A stretch of 64,000 bases of DNA. It comes from Planctomonas deserti. Lineage in GTDB: Bacteria > Actinomycetota > Actinomycetes > Actinomycetales > Microbacteriaceae. Both the position numbers and the translations under genes were made by a program. This document shows, one piece after another, positions 1-10,725 of the stretch. Under the pieces are notes generated by a model. That model saw only the letters and a program-made list of their open reading frames with translations, had not been told where the DNA came from and did not search any database. The stretch lies in NCBI RefSeq assembly GCF_003067705.1, contig NZ_QANL01000001.1, positions 1 to 64,000 on the forward strand, given 5' to 3'. Position 1 is the first letter of the stretch. Every line of letters starts with the position of its first letter.

Positions 1-450
1 ACATCTAGATGCGAAAACCAGAACCGGGAATCGATACCCAGTCTCCGCGAGTTTGTTCTGACTAAATTCGAATATCAACTGACATTCATTATCTAATCCA
101 AAGGAATCTCACCAACCACCAAAAAGGTGATTGCCGAGGATATTTGGCATTTGACATTGTGCACGCTGTTGAGTTCTCAAGGATCGGACGCACCCGGATC
201 CATCCCTATTCAGGACTTCCTCCGAGGCAACTTCCTTAGCTTACATCATCTCCTGGCCCCCGTCAACTCGGCCGGGCGGTTCGGATCGTGATGATCCTGG
301 CCCGGTTCGGGTGAGGGGAACTGTCGGAGCGACGTCCCATCCTACGCATCCGATCCGACTACTCGCAAGAGCGTCTGAACCAGGTGGAGGAGGTGGCCCC
401 CGCTTGAGGCCGGGAAGCTCAGCGGCTTTCCCGCACCTTTGGGGTGACAA
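1..450 (-). promoter_or_regulatory. rRNA operon leader (pre-16S), 16S gene off the left edge
   Basis: Read on the minus strand this AT-richer stretch looks like the leader that precedes 16S rRNA in Microbacteriaceae. It has a boxA-like TTGAGAACTCAACAG (rc of about 168-182) followed by CGTGCACAATGTCAAATGCC. The 16S gene itself would begin left of position 1 and is not visible. The order promoter (457-485), leader, 16S implies transcription leftwards, co-directional with argCJBD. No protein gene is convincing here; a 69-codon frame at 241-450 looks spurious. The leader identity comes from recalled family patterns, not from alignment. Confidence 0.7.
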
Positions 451-456
451 GTAAGT

Positions 457-485
457 ACTTTACGCAGGGCTCCAGGGGGCCGCAA
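457..485 (-). promoter_or_regulatory. rRNA operon promoter, -35 TTGCGG / -10 TAAAGT
   Basis: On the minus strand TTGCGG (480-485) and TAAAGT (457-462) are separated by exactly 17 bp, a good sigma-70/SigA match. They lie about 60 bp beyond the argD stop and just upstream of the pre-16S leader, so this is the best candidate for an rrn promoter. Further rrn promoters inside argD cannot be excluded. Confidence 0.6.
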
Positions 486-545
486 CTCGGCGCTGCAGCC
501 CGGGCGTGTCGCGCCACAGTTCCCCGGAATCCCGGCGATGTGGCT

Positions 546-1880
546 CTACTCGGCGCCGGCGTGCAGGTGCCCGAGCGCACGCTCAAAGCGGGCCCGGAAC
601 TCGGCCACCTCGGCGTCGCCGATGATCAGCGGCGGCGCGATGCGGATGCTGGACGGGTTGGGAGCGTTGATGATCAGCCCCTCCTGCATCGCGGCAGAGG
701 CGACCCGTGCCGCGACCGGCTCGGCGAGACCGAGCCCGAGCAGGAGTCCTCGCCCGCGGACCTCCCGGATGAGCGGGGAGCGCATGCCACGGATCACGTC
801 GCGCAGCTGCTCTCCCCTGCGCTCCGCGTTCCCCACCAGGTCGGCCGTCTCGATCTCCCGGAGTACGGCGTTGGCGGCGGTGGTGGCGAGGGGGTTCCCC
901 CCGAAGGTGCTGCCGTGCTGCCCCTTCTGCAGGAGGTCGGACGCGCGCTCGAAGGTCACCATGGCGCCGATCGGCACTCCGCCGGCGATGCCCTTGGCCA
1001 CGGTGATGGCGTCCGGCTCTATCCCGTAGTGCTGGAAGGCGAACCACCTGCCGGTGCGACCGACACCGGTCTGGATCTCATCGAGCATCAGCAGGGCGCC
1101 GTGTTCACGGGTCAGCTCGCGCGCGCGCCGCAGGAAGCCGTCGGGATGTTCGACGACCCCCGCCTCGCCCTTGATGGGCTCGACGAGCACGGCGGCCACC
1201 GTGTCGTCGATGGATGCCTCGAGGGCCTCGATCGTGGCGTCGATGTGCTCGACGCCACCGGGCAGAGGCAGGAAGGGCGCCTGCATCTCGGGCTGACCGG
1301 TCAGGGCGAGGGCCCCCATGGTGCGGCCGTGGAAGGAGCCCTTGACGGTGAGGATGCGCGTGCGCCGCCCGGACTCGTTGTTCCGGCGGGCCAGCTTGAA
1401 GGCGGCCTCGTTGGCCTCGGCGCCCGAGTTGCCGAAGTAGACGCGCCCGGCGTCCCCGGCGCCGCTCAGCCGGCGGAGTCGCTCGGCGAGTTCGATCTGC
1501 GACGGCGTCGCGAAGTAGTTCGACACGTGGGCAAGAGTGGCGATCTGCCTGCTCACCGCCTCGACGAGGGCGGGATGCGCGTGCCCCAGCGAGTTGACGG
1601 CGATGCCGGCGAGGAAGTCGAGGTAGCGCTTGCCCGCGCTGTCCTCCACCCAGGCACCCTCACCGCGGACGAGCATTGCGAGCGGCGGCGGGGACGAGCG
1701 CATCATGGCCGAGCTGAAGCGCTCCGCCCACGGGGTGACCGCATCCGGCGGCGGGGCGTGGTGCCAGGTGGGGGAATCCGACCGGGGGGACGACCCGTCG
1801 GCCGGCTCGGGAACCGGAGGAAGCTCCGGAACCGCATCCGTCGCGCAGCCGTGATCCGTTTCCGTGGGGTGGTCAGACAT
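546..1880 (-). CDS. argD: acetylornithine aminotransferase
   Basis: This PLP-dependent class III aminotransferase converts N-acetylglutamate semialdehyde to N-acetylornithine in arginine synthesis and may also serve as succinyl-DAP aminotransferase. The 444-residue product shows [17 protein letters not shown], the [11 protein letters not shown] motif with the cofactor aspartate, and the Schiff-base lysine in TVAKGIAGG. About 40 proline/serine-rich residues precede the conserved core, making it longer than the usual ~400 aa. The ATG at 1880 overlaps the argB stop by 8 nt, so translation is probably coupled. It is the last arg gene here: argF, argR, argG and argH do not follow, and the rrn promoter starts about 60 bp downstream. 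Confidence 0.95.
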   Translation of the reverse strand: MSDHPTETDHGCATDAVPELPPVPEPADGSSPRSDSPTWHHAPPPDAVTPWAERFSSAMMRSSPPPLAMLVRGEGAWVEDSAGKRYLDFLAGIAVNSLGHAHPALVEAVSRQIATLAHVSNYFATPSQIELAERLRRLSGAGDAGRVYFGNSGAEANEAAFKLARRNNESGRRTRILTVKGSFHGRTMGALALTGQPEMQAPFLPLPGGVEHIDATIEALEASIDDTVAAVLVEPIKGEAGVVEHPDGFLRRARELTREHGALLMLDEIQTGVGRTGRWFAFQHYGIEPDAITVAKGIAGGVPIGAMVTFERASDLLQKGQHGSTFGGNPLATTAANAVLREIETADLVGNAERRGEQLRDVIRGMRSPLIREVRGRGLLLGLGLAEPVAARVASAAMQEGLIINAPNPSSIRIAPPLIIGDAEVAEFRARFERALGHLHAGAE

Positions 1881-2892
1881 GGGAGACGACCTCCGTGCCG
1901 ATGCCGCTCCGGGTGAAGATCTCGAGGAGGATGGAGTGCGGGATGCGGCCGTCGATGATCGCCGCCTTCGCCACTCCCCCGTCGACGGCCTCGAGGCACG
2001 CCGCCATCTTGGGGATCATTCCGGACTCGAGGCTGGGGATCAGCTCGCGCAGCGCATCCGCCCCGATGACCGAGACGAGCGATTCCCGGTTGGGCCAGTC
2101 GCTGTAGAGCCCGGCCACGTCGGTGAGGACCACGAGCTTCTCGGCGCCGAGCGCCACCGCGAGCGAGGCCGCGGCCGAGTCGGCGTTGACGTTGAGCGAC
2201 TGCGTCGGATCGTCGATGTCCGGCGCTATCGAGGAGACCACGGGGATGCGGCCGGCCTCGAGCTGGGCGAGAACGGCGGCGGGGTCCACCTCGACCACGT
2301 CCCCGACGAGCCCCAGGTCGATCTCCTCGCCGTCCACGACGGCGGACCGGCGCCGGCCGCGGAACAGGCCCGCGTCCTCGCCCGAGATGCCGGCCGCGAG
2401 CGGCCCGTGCTCGTTGATGCGGCCCACGATGCTGCGGCTCACCTGGCCGGTCAGCACCATGCGCACGACGTCCATGGCCTCCGGCGTCGTCACGCGGTAG
2501 CCGCCGCGGAACTCCGACTCGATGCCCAGGCGCTTCAGCATCGACGAGATCTGCGGGCCGCCGCCGTGCACCACCACGGGGCGGATGCCCGCGTAGCGGA
2601 GGAAGACGATGTCCTCCGCGAACGCCCGGGTCAGCTCCTCGCTCACCATGGCGTTGCCGCCGAACTTGACCACGATGATGCGGTCGTGGAAGTGCATCAG
2701 CCAGGGCAGCGCCTCGATCAGGGTGGCGGCCTTCTCCCGCGCCTGATCCTGGTCCGTGCTGCTCCGGTCCGTGCCGGGCTGGTCGGTGCCGCGCTGGTCG
2801 GTGCCGGGCCGGTCCGTGCTGGGCTGGTCACTGCCGCGCTGGTCCGTCACCTGCTGGTCGCTCTCCGTCGCGTCGATCGTCGGGTCCGCCAT
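1873..2892 (-). CDS. argB: acetylglutamate kinase
   Basis: The enzyme phosphorylates N-acetylglutamate, usually the arginine-inhibited step. The amino acid kinase fold is clear: VVKFGGNAM, a glycine-rich [19 protein letters not shown] near the ATP site and the C-terminal [14 protein letters not shown]. The core begins near [10 protein letters not shown] (residue ~62). Ahead of it residues 11-48 are a five-residue S/T-D-Q/R repeat array not expected in the family. The ATG at 2892 lies 2 nt after the argJ stop. A later start near the core is possible, which would make the repeat partly untranslated, although the frame stays open. Confidence 0.93.
   Translation of the reverse strand: MADPTIDATESDQQVTDQRGSDQPSTDRPGTDQRGTDQPGTDRSSTDQDQAREKAATLIEALPWLMHFHDRIIVVKFGGNAMVSEELTRAFAEDIVFLRYAGIRPVVVHGGGPQISSMLKRLGIESEFRGGYRVTTPEAMDVVRMVLTGQVSRSIVGRINEHGPLAAGISGEDAGLFRGRRRSAVVDGEEIDLGLVGDVVEVDPAAVLAQLEAGRIPVVSSIAPDIDDPTQSLNVNADSAAASLAVALGAEKLVVLTDVAGLYSDWPNRESLVSVIGADALRELIPSLESGMIPKMAACLEAVDGGVAKAAIIDGRIPHSILLEIFTRSGIGTEVVSHV
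2749..2862. repeat. 15-bp minisatellite inside the argB 5' end
   Basis: About eight degenerate 15-bp units read CTGGTCNGTGCCGGG-like on the plus strand and encode a five-residue S/T-D-Q/R-x-x unit on the minus strand. The array fills residues 11-48 of the ArgB frame. Because each unit is a multiple of three, gain or loss of units keeps the frame. Confidence 0.75.
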
Positions 2893-2894
2893 CC

Positions 2895-4049
2895 TCAGCT
2901 CGCGTATGCGCTGTTCTCGTGCACGTAGTCGTGCGTGAGGTCGTTCGTCCAGATGGTCGCGGTCTCGCCGCCCGCGTGCAGGTCGATCAGCACGTGCACG
3001 GCCCGCGGTGAGAGGTCGACGAGGTCGCGGCTCTCGTGCGGCTCCCCCGCTCGGCAGACCTGCACGCCGTTGATGGCGACGTCGATCCCGTAGGGGTCGA
3101 AGGCCGCGTCAGTCGTGCCGACGGCGGCGAGTACGCGGCCCCAGTTCGGGTCGTTGCCGAAGACCGCCGCCTTGAAGAGGTTGCTCCGGGACACCGCCCG
3201 GCCGACCGTCACGGCATCGTCCTCCGACGCCGCGTTCACGACCTCGATGGCGATGTCGTGGCTCGCGCCCTCGGCATCCGCCTGCAGCTGGAGGGCGAGG
3301 TCACGGCACACGTCGGTGAGCGCGTCCGTGAAGTCGTCGACGGCCGGCACCACCGCTGACGCGCCGGAGGCGAGCAGGGTGACCTGGTCGTTCGTGGACA
3401 TGCAGCCGTCGGAGTCGAGGCGGTCGAAGGTGACCCGCGTCGCGGCCCGCAGGGATGCGTCCAGCACCGGGGAGGGCAGGTCGGCGTCGGTCGTGAGCAC
3501 GACGAGCATGGTCGCGAGCCCGGGCGCGAGCATGCCCGCGCCCTTCGCCATGCCGCCGACCGTCCAGCCGTCGGGCGAGCGGAAGACCGCCTGCTTGGGC
3601 CGGGTGTCCGTGGTCATGATGGCCTCGGCCGCGTCCGCGCCGCCGGACTCCGCGAGCGAGCCCGCGGCGGCCCCGACGCCGTCCTGCAGCTTGTCGAGCG
3701 GAAGCTGCTCGCCGATGAGGCCCGTCGAGCACACGAGGACGTCGCCCGCCGAGATGCCGAGGTACTCGGCCACCGTCTCGGCCGTGGAGTGCGTCACCTG
3801 GAAGCCGCGGGCGCCGGTGTAGCAGTTGGCCCCGCCCGAGTTCAGCACGATGGCGGCGACGGTGCCGTCGGCGATCACCTGCTGCGACCACAGGATCGGG
3901 TTCGCCTTGCAGCGGTTGCTCGTAAACACCGCGGCCGCCGCCTGGCTCGGCCCGTGGTTCTGCACGAGCGCGAGGTCCCTCGCCCCCGTGGACTTCAGTC
4001 CGGCGACGGCGCCCGCCGCCACGAATCCTCGTGCTGCTGTCACGCTCAC
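2895..4049 (-). CDS. argJ: bifunctional ornithine acetyltransferase / N-acetylglutamate synthase
   Basis: ArgJ recycles the acetyl group from acetylornithine to glutamate in the cyclic arginine pathway. The precursor cleaves itself before a threonine, here most likely in [23 protein letters not shown] and [12 protein letters not shown] are further family motifs. I chose the GTG at 4049 (protein [10 protein letters not shown], 384 aa). It overlaps the argC stop in a GTGA quadruplet and matches the family's N-terminus; a longer open frame upstream is only argC read out of frame. Whether the enzyme is mono- or bifunctional cannot be told from sequence alone. Confidence 0.95.
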   Translation of the reverse strand: MSVTAARGFVAAGAVAGLKSTGARDLALVQNHGPSQAAAAVFTSNRCKANPILWSQQVIADGTVAAIVLNSGGANCYTGARGFQVTHSTAETVAEYLGISAGDVLVCSTGLIGEQLPLDKLQDGVGAAAGSLAESGGADAAEAIMTTDTRPKQAVFRSPDGWTVGGMAKGAGMLAPGLATMLVVLTTDADLPSPVLDASLRAATRVTFDRLDSDGCMSTNDQVTLLASGASAVVPAVDDFTDALTDVCRDLALQLQADAEGASHDIAIEVVNAASEDDAVTVGRAVSRSNLFKAAVFGNDPNWGRVLAAVGTTDAAFDPYGIDVAINGVQVCRAGEPHESRDLVDLSPRAVHVLIDLHAGGETATIWTNDLTHDYVHENSAYAS

Positions 4050-5095
4050 GGCGCCACCCCGTTCCTCTGCAGTCCCGTCGTCTCGGGCAGTCCGAGAGCG
4101 ATGTTCGCGGACTGGATCGCCGCCCCCGCGGTGCCCTTGCCCAGGTTGTCGATGACGGACACGGCCACGACCCGCTGCGCGGCCTCGTCGATCGCGAGCC
4201 CCACGAGCGCCGTGTTCGAGCCGAGCACGTCCGCGGTGCTGGGGAAGACGCCGGGCGGGGTCAGGTGCACGAAGGGCTCGTCGCGGTACGCCAGCTCCCA
4301 GGCGGCCCGCACGTCGGAGGCGCTGAAGCCGGGCTCGAGCCGGGCGGTGGACGTCGCGAGGATGCCGCGGGCCATGGGCACGAGCACAGGCGTGAAGGAC
4401 ACGGTTACCGGCGACCCGCCCGCGAGCTCGAGGTTCTGCTGGATCTCGGGGGTGTGCCGGTGGATGCCGCCGACGCCGTAGGCGCTCGCGGAGCCGAGGA
4501 TCTCGCTGGCGAGGAGGTTGGTCTTCAGGGCCCGGCCGGCGCCGGACGGGCCGACCGACAGGACCGACACGATGTCGTCCGGGCGGATGACGCCCGCCTT
4601 CAGGCCGGGGGCGAGGGCGAGGGTGATCGCGGTCACGTTGCAGCCGGGCACCGCGATGCGCTTGACGCCCTTCAGGTGCTCGCGCTGCGCCTCCGGGGCG
4701 TCCAGGTGCACCAGCTCCGGCATCCCGTACGGCCAGGCGCCGTAGAACTCGCCACCGTAGAACTTCGCCCAGGCGGACTCGCTCGTGAGGCGGTGATCCG
4801 CGCCGCAGTCGACAACCAGGGTCTCGGGATCCAGCTCCGCCGTGATGGCGCCGGACTTGCCGTGCGGCAGGGCGAGGAACACGACGTCGTGCCCCGCGAG
4901 GTTCTCCGCGGTCGTCTCCACGAGCTCGAGGTCGCCGTAGCTGCGCAGGTGCGGATGCACGCTGAGGAGATGCGATCCCGCGTTGGAGTACGCGGTGACG
5001 GTGCGCACGTCGAACTCGGGGTGATCGGCCAGCAGGCGGAGGAGCTCGCCGCCCGCGTATCCGCTTCCGCCCGCGACCGCCACCGAAAAAGTCAT
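4046..5095 (-). CDS. argC: N-acetyl-gamma-glutamyl-phosphate reductase
   Basis: ArgC reduces N-acetylglutamyl phosphate to the semialdehyde with NADPH. The 349-residue protein has the N-terminal Rossmann motif [18 protein letters not shown] and the catalytic cysteine in [13 protein letters not shown]. It opens the argCJBD operon. The start ATG lies 6 nt after a TAGGTT box (5102-5107), so the mRNA is probably leaderless. A large palindrome at 5164-5222 separates it from pheT, which is transcribed toward it on the same strand. Confidence 0.95.
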   Translation of the reverse strand: MTFSVAVAGGSGYAGGELLRLLADHPEFDVRTVTAYSNAGSHLLSVHPHLRSYGDLELVETTAENLAGHDVVFLALPHGKSGAITAELDPETLVVDCGADHRLTSESAWAKFYGGEFYGAWPYGMPELVHLDAPEAQREHLKGVKRIAVPGCNVTAITLALAPGLKAGVIRPDDIVSVLSVGPSGAGRALKTNLLASEILGSASAYGVGGIHRHTPEIQQNLELAGGSPVTVSFTPVLVPMARGILATSTARLEPGFSASDVRAAWELAYRDEPFVHLTPPGVFPSTADVLGSNTALVGLAIDEAAQRVVAVSVIDNLGKGTAGAAIQSANIALGLPETTGLQRNGVAP

Positions 5096-5101
5096 GCATC
5101 C

Positions 5102-5107
5102 AACCTA
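5102..5107 (-). promoter_or_regulatory. -10 box TAGGTT of argC (leaderless)
   Basis: TAGGTT is followed by six bases (GGATGC) and then the argC ATG, so a transcript beginning at the usual +1 would have almost no 5' UTR. Confidence 0.5.
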
Positions 5108-5163
5108 CTGCCGCCCGGCACCCGCCTCTTTCCGCCGAAGCGCCTCACCCCGCACGCGCACGC

Positions 5164-5222
5164 GTGAGGTGCCTACTTCGGACCCTCTCGGGCGGAATTC
5201 GGGACCGAAGTGGGCACCTCAC
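5164..5222. terminator. 18-bp stem palindrome between pheT and argC
   Basis: Arms at 5164-5181 (GTGAGGTGCCTACTTCGG) and 5205-5222 pair over 18 positions with one T/G wobble, around a 23-nt spacer containing GAATTC. It lies 17 nt beyond the pheT stop, so it probably ends or attenuates pheST transcription before argC. No U-run follows. The same hairpin could also act in argC control. Confidence 0.5.
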
Positions 5223-5238
5223 GGGAGGGGGCGCGGGG

Positions 5239-7785
5239 TCAGTCGCGGAGGGTGGCCCCGAAGCGGGTGGCGGCGAGCGCGACCGCCCCGTTCTTCGCCT
5301 CGGTCGCCTCGGCGGCCGTGAGCGTGCGGTCGGCGGCGCGGAAGCGCAGCGCGAAGGTGAGCGACTTCTCCCCCTCGGCGACGCCCGTGCCCCGGTAGTC
5401 GTCCACGAGCCGCGCCTGCTCCAGAAGCTCGCCGGCGCCCTCGATGATGGTCGCCAGCACCTCGGCGGCCGGCACGTCCACCGGAACGACGAGGCTCAGG
5501 TCCTGCGTCGCGGCCGGCATCGACACGATCGGGGACACGACGACCTCGCGGCGGGCGTGCTCCAGCAGCGCGTCCAGATCCACCTCGGCGACGCCCACGA
5601 CCCGCGGCAGGTCCAGCTCCCGCGCGAGCGCGGGCAGCAGCTCGCCCGCGAAGCCGATCGGCACCGCCCCGGTGGGCGTGTCGACGACCAGCTCGGCGGT
5701 GCGTCCGGGGTGCAGGGCCTTGTGCCGGCCCTGGATCACCCGCACCTCGGCGCCGACGGACGCGGCGAGCTGGTGCACGGCGGTCAGCGCGTCGGCGACG
5801 CCCGCGGGAAGCGCGGTCTGCCCCGGCTGCTTCGCCACGGTGTTGCCCGTCACGAGCACGCCGACGTGACGCGGCTGCGGGGGGATGCCGGCGTTCAGCA
5901 GAGCGAGGGTCTCGTCGCTCGGCAGCGCGCCGCCCTGCGGCAGGTCGGTCGCGTGGCCGTAGGTGACGCCCGGCTCGGGCCGGAAGACGAGGCCGATCTC
6001 GAACAGGGACAGGTCGGTGAAACCGCGGGAGAGGTTGCGGCGCGCGACGTCGATCAGGCCGGGCAGCATCGAGGTCCGCAGGAACGGCGCCTCGACGTCG
6101 AGCGGGTTCGCGAGTCGCACCGCGGGCACCGCATCCTCCGTCGGGCTGCCGAACGTGTCGTTCGCGATCCCGGACAGGAAGGGGTAACTGAGCACCTCGA
6201 CCGCGCCCACTGCGGCGAGGGCGTCGGCGGCCTTGCGACGCAGGCGCTGCTCGCGCGTGATGCCGCGGCCGGGCGGGGCGACGGGCAGCACCGAGGGGAT
6301 GCGGTCGTAGCCGACGATGCGGGCGACCTCCTCTGCGAGGCTCGCGGCGTCGATGAGGTCGGGTCGCCACGTCGGCGGGGTCACGGAGAACCCGGCGCCG
6401 GTGCTCTCGACGGACGCCCCGACGGCCGCGAGCGTTCCGCGCACCTCGTCGGCCGAGAAGTCGACGCCGATGAGGCGGGTCACGTAGTCGGCCGGCAGGG
6501 CGATGGCGGCGGGCGGCTCGGACTCGTCGAGCACGGAGCCGAGCTCGTCCGCCGTGCCGCCCGCGTGCTCCACGAGCAGCTGGACGACCCGCGCGGCCGC
6601 GGCGGACGCCACCGCGGGATCGACACCGCGCTCGAAGCGCTTGGACGCCTCGCTCGGCAGCTTGTGCCTGCGGGCGGTGCGGGCGATCGACACGGGGTCG
6701 AAGTTGGCGGACTCGATGAGCACGTTCGTCGTGCCGCTCGAGATCTCGGTCGCGGCGCCACCCATGACGCCGGCCAGGCCGATGGCGCCGGACCCGTCGG
6801 TGATGAGCAGGTCCTCGGGATCGAGCGTGCGGGTCTGGTCGTCGAGGGTGACGAGCGTCTCCCCGGGACGGGCGCGCCGCACGGTGATGCCGCCTGTCAG
6901 CCGGTCGAGGTCGTAGCCGTGGATCGGCTGGCCGAGCTCGAGCATCACGTAGTTCGTGATGTCGACCGCGAGCGAGATGGACCGGATGCCGGCGAGCTTC
7001 AGGCGCGCGACCATCCACGGCGGCGTGGGGCGGGTGGCGTCGATGCCGCGCACCGTGCGGGTGACGAAGACGCCGCAGCCGACGCGCCCGCGGATCGGCG
7101 CCTCGTCCTCGACGGTCACCGAGAACCCGCTCGGCCGCGCGGCCGACAGGTCCGCGGCGACGCGCTCGACGGGATCCGTGAAGGCGGCGCCGGTGGAGTG
7201 CGAGTACTCCCGGGCGATGCCGCGGATGGAGAACGCGTACCCGCGGTCGGGCGTGACGTTCACCTCGACCGCCTCGTCGTCCAGGTGGAGGAGGCGCACC
7301 GCATCCGTGCCGACCTCGGGGTCGAGGCCGATCGAGGACAGCACGAGGATGCCGGCGTGGTCGTCGCCGAGGCCGAGCTCCTTGGTCGACGCGATCATGC
7401 CGTCCGACACGTGGCCGTAGGTCTTCCGCGCGGCGATCGGGAACGGCCCGGGCAGCACGGCGCCCGGCAGGGTCACCACGACCTTGTCGCCCACGGTGAA
7501 GTTGTGGGCGCCGCAGACGATGCCGCGCACGTCGGCGCCGCCGTCCGCCGCGAGCTGCCCCTCGGGCGCGACGCGCACCTGGCACCAGTTGATCGTCTTG
7601 CCGTTGTTCTGGGGCTCGGGCGTCGCCTCGAGGACCTGCCCGACCACGACGGGCCCGGTCACCTCGAAGCGGTGCACGTCCTCCTCCTCGAGGCCGACGC
7701 GCACGAGGGCGGCGTGGATGTCCTCGGCAGTGACGTCTCCGGGCAGCTCGACGTACTCGCCGAGCCAGCTGATGGGGATACGCAT
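5239..7785 (-). CDS. pheT: phenylalanyl-tRNA synthetase beta subunit
   Basis: PheT is the large subunit of the alpha2beta2 enzyme charging tRNA-Phe. It starts MRIPISWLGEYVELPGD and carries an EMAP-like tRNA-binding domain (to about residue 160). B3/4 editing and B5 domains, a catalytic-like module and a C-terminal anticodon-binding FDX-ACB domain ending in FGATLRD follow. I chose the ATG at 7785 (848 aa, normal length), 4 nt after the pheS stop; the frame stays open upstream only as a pheS shadow. Confidence 0.95.
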   Translation of the reverse strand: MRIPISWLGEYVELPGDVTAEDIHAALVRVGLEEEDVHRFEVTGPVVVGQVLEATPEPQNNGKTINWCQVRVAPEGQLAADGGADVRGIVCGAHNFTVGDKVVVTLPGAVLPGPFPIAARKTYGHVSDGMIASTKELGLGDDHAGILVLSSIGLDPEVGTDAVRLLHLDDEAVEVNVTPDRGYAFSIRGIAREYSHSTGAAFTDPVERVAADLSAARPSGFSVTVEDEAPIRGRVGCGVFVTRTVRGIDATRPTPPWMVARLKLAGIRSISLAVDITNYVMLELGQPIHGYDLDRLTGGITVRRARPGETLVTLDDQTRTLDPEDLLITDGSGAIGLAGVMGGAATEISSGTTNVLIESANFDPVSIARTARRHKLPSEASKRFERGVDPAVASAAAARVVQLLVEHAGGTADELGSVLDESEPPAAIALPADYVTRLIGVDFSADEVRGTLAAVGASVESTGAGFSVTPPTWRPDLIDAASLAEEVARIVGYDRIPSVLPVAPPGRGITREQRLRRKAADALAAVGAVEVLSYPFLSGIANDTFGSPTEDAVPAVRLANPLDVEAPFLRTSMLPGLIDVARRNLSRGFTDLSLFEIGLVFRPEPGVTYGHATDLPQGGALPSDETLALLNAGIPPQPRHVGVLVTGNTVAKQPGQTALPAGVADALTAVHQLAASVGAEVRVIQGRHKALHPGRTAELVVDTPTGAVPIGFAGELLPALARELDLPRVVGVAEVDLDALLEHARREVVVSPIVSMPAATQDLSLVVPVDVPAAEVLATIIEGAGELLEQARLVDDYRGTGVAEGEKSLTFALRFRAADRTLTAAEATEAKNGAVALAATRFGATLRD

Positions 7786-7789
7786 GCCT

Positions 7790-9770
<1,981 letters not shown>

Positions 9771-9775
9771 GACGG

Positions 9776-10585
9776 TCAGGCTACCCGGGCCTCGGCGGCG
9801 AACAGCGACTCCGTCGTCGCGTGCCCGTCCGCCAGGCGGATGGTCGTGACGGACTCCGGCGGGAGCGCCTCCCAGTCGGTTCCGGCCACGCCCGTCGAGC
9901 CGATCAGCACGGTGCCGTCATCCTTGCGGCGCCAGCGCAGGGCGAAGTAGTCCTCCGCGTGCTCGTCCGGCAGGTCGTAGGCGAGGATCTCCGCGATGTC
10001 CTCCTCGTCGAGCGAGCTGCCCGCCGACGCGTGTACGACGATGAGCTGCTCCGCGTCAAGGAGGATCGCGTTCAGGCTGCTCGCCGGGAACGTCGCCCGG
10101 AGGCGGCTCGCCACCTCGAGCGCCGCCGCCGGCAACGGGAGGCCGTCCGCGACCTTCTCCCGGATGAGGGCGAAGTACATCTCGCTGTCGGTCTGGCCGA
10201 CGAGGCGCTCGACGCTCGCCGGGGACAGCATCGAGCGCACCCGGTCGAGGGGCTTCACCGATCCGTTGTGCTCGAACGAGATGCCGTCCGCGAGGAAGGG
10301 GTGGGTGTTGTCGTCCTGCACGCCAAGGCCGAGCGTCGCCCACCGCAGGTGGACCATCGCGGCGCGGGCCTGGGCGGCGATCGCGGAGCCGAAGGCCTCG
10401 TCCTCGGCGGCCGATCGCACCGACTTCTGCACCTCGGGCGCGGCGCCGGGATCCGCGATGCCTGACCATCCCCACCCGTCGCCGTGCACCTGCGCGAGCG
10501 ACACGAAGCTCTCGATGCCCGCAGGGCCGAGCTCGGCGTCCGCGGCGGAGGGGGTGGGGGCGACGTAGGCGAAGAGACGGCACAT
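9776..10585 (-). CDS. class II glutamine amidotransferase domain protein (EgtC/YafJ-like)
   Basis: The 269-residue protein starts MCRLFAYV, so removal of Met exposes Cys as the N-terminal nucleophile of class II (Ntn) amidotransferases. Family marks include HGDGWGWSG and the oxyanion/substrate loop HNGSVKPL. There is no synthetase domain, as in EgtC, which hydrolyses a gamma-glutamyl amide. Its place beside a glutamine-synthetase-like ligase makes a gamma-glutamyl hydrolase role attractive, but that is inference. The ATG at 10585 has a good GGGAGG Shine-Dalgarno; an upstream extension of the frame was rejected because it would bury the cysteine. Confidence 0.8.
   Translation of the reverse strand: MCRLFAYVAPTPSAADAELGPAGIESFVSLAQVHGDGWGWSGIADPGAAPEVQKSVRSAAEDEAFGSAIAAQARAAMVHLRWATLGLGVQDDNTHPFLADGISFEHNGSVKPLDRVRSMLSPASVERLVGQTDSEMYFALIREKVADGLPLPAAALEVASRLRATFPASSLNAILLDAEQLIVVHASAGSSLDEEDIAEILAYDLPDEHAEDYFALRWRRKDDGTVLIGSTGVAGTDWEALPPESVTTIRLADGHATTESLFAAEARVA
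9778..9783 (-). promoter_or_regulatory. -10 box TAGCCT of the RpiR gene
   Basis: TAGCCT overlaps the stop region of the class II amidotransferase gene and ends 7 nt before the regulator's GTG, suggesting an internal leaderless promoter. Confidence 0.35.
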
Positions 10586-10623
10586 GTCGGGGCGATCCTC
10601 CCAGGACGAGTCGGACGGGCGAA

Positions 10624-10671
10624 TGAAACGAATGTAACAGGCCGCTTCCTTGTAATGACTTTGAAACAAAT
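10624..10671. promoter_or_regulatory. candidate operator: direct repeats TGAAACRAAT
   Basis: TGAAACGAAT (10624-10633) and TGAAACAAAT (10662-10671) sit 38 bp apart in the 140-bp divergent region between the amidotransferase and ligase genes. They stand out as AT-rich in this GC-rich window. They are plausible sites for the adjacent RpiR regulator or overlapping divergent promoters. Confidence 0.35.
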
Positions 10672-10725
10672 CTGCCCCATGATGATGCCACGACGATGTG
10701 AACCCGATGCGGAAAGTGGATCCAC

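Noticed and set aside
241-450. 69-codon minus frame in the rrn leader
   Set aside because: No ribosome site, proline-rich low-complexity start, and it lies between the rrn promoter and the boxA-like leader.
444-1916. 490-codon plus-strand frame opposite argD
   Set aside because: It is the antisense shadow of argD caused by high G+C; the composition (Arg/Gly/Asp-rich, no domain) is not protein-like. The same reasoning removed many long antisense frames, e.g. 5164-7875, 38993-43246, 45583-48780 and 60033-63062.
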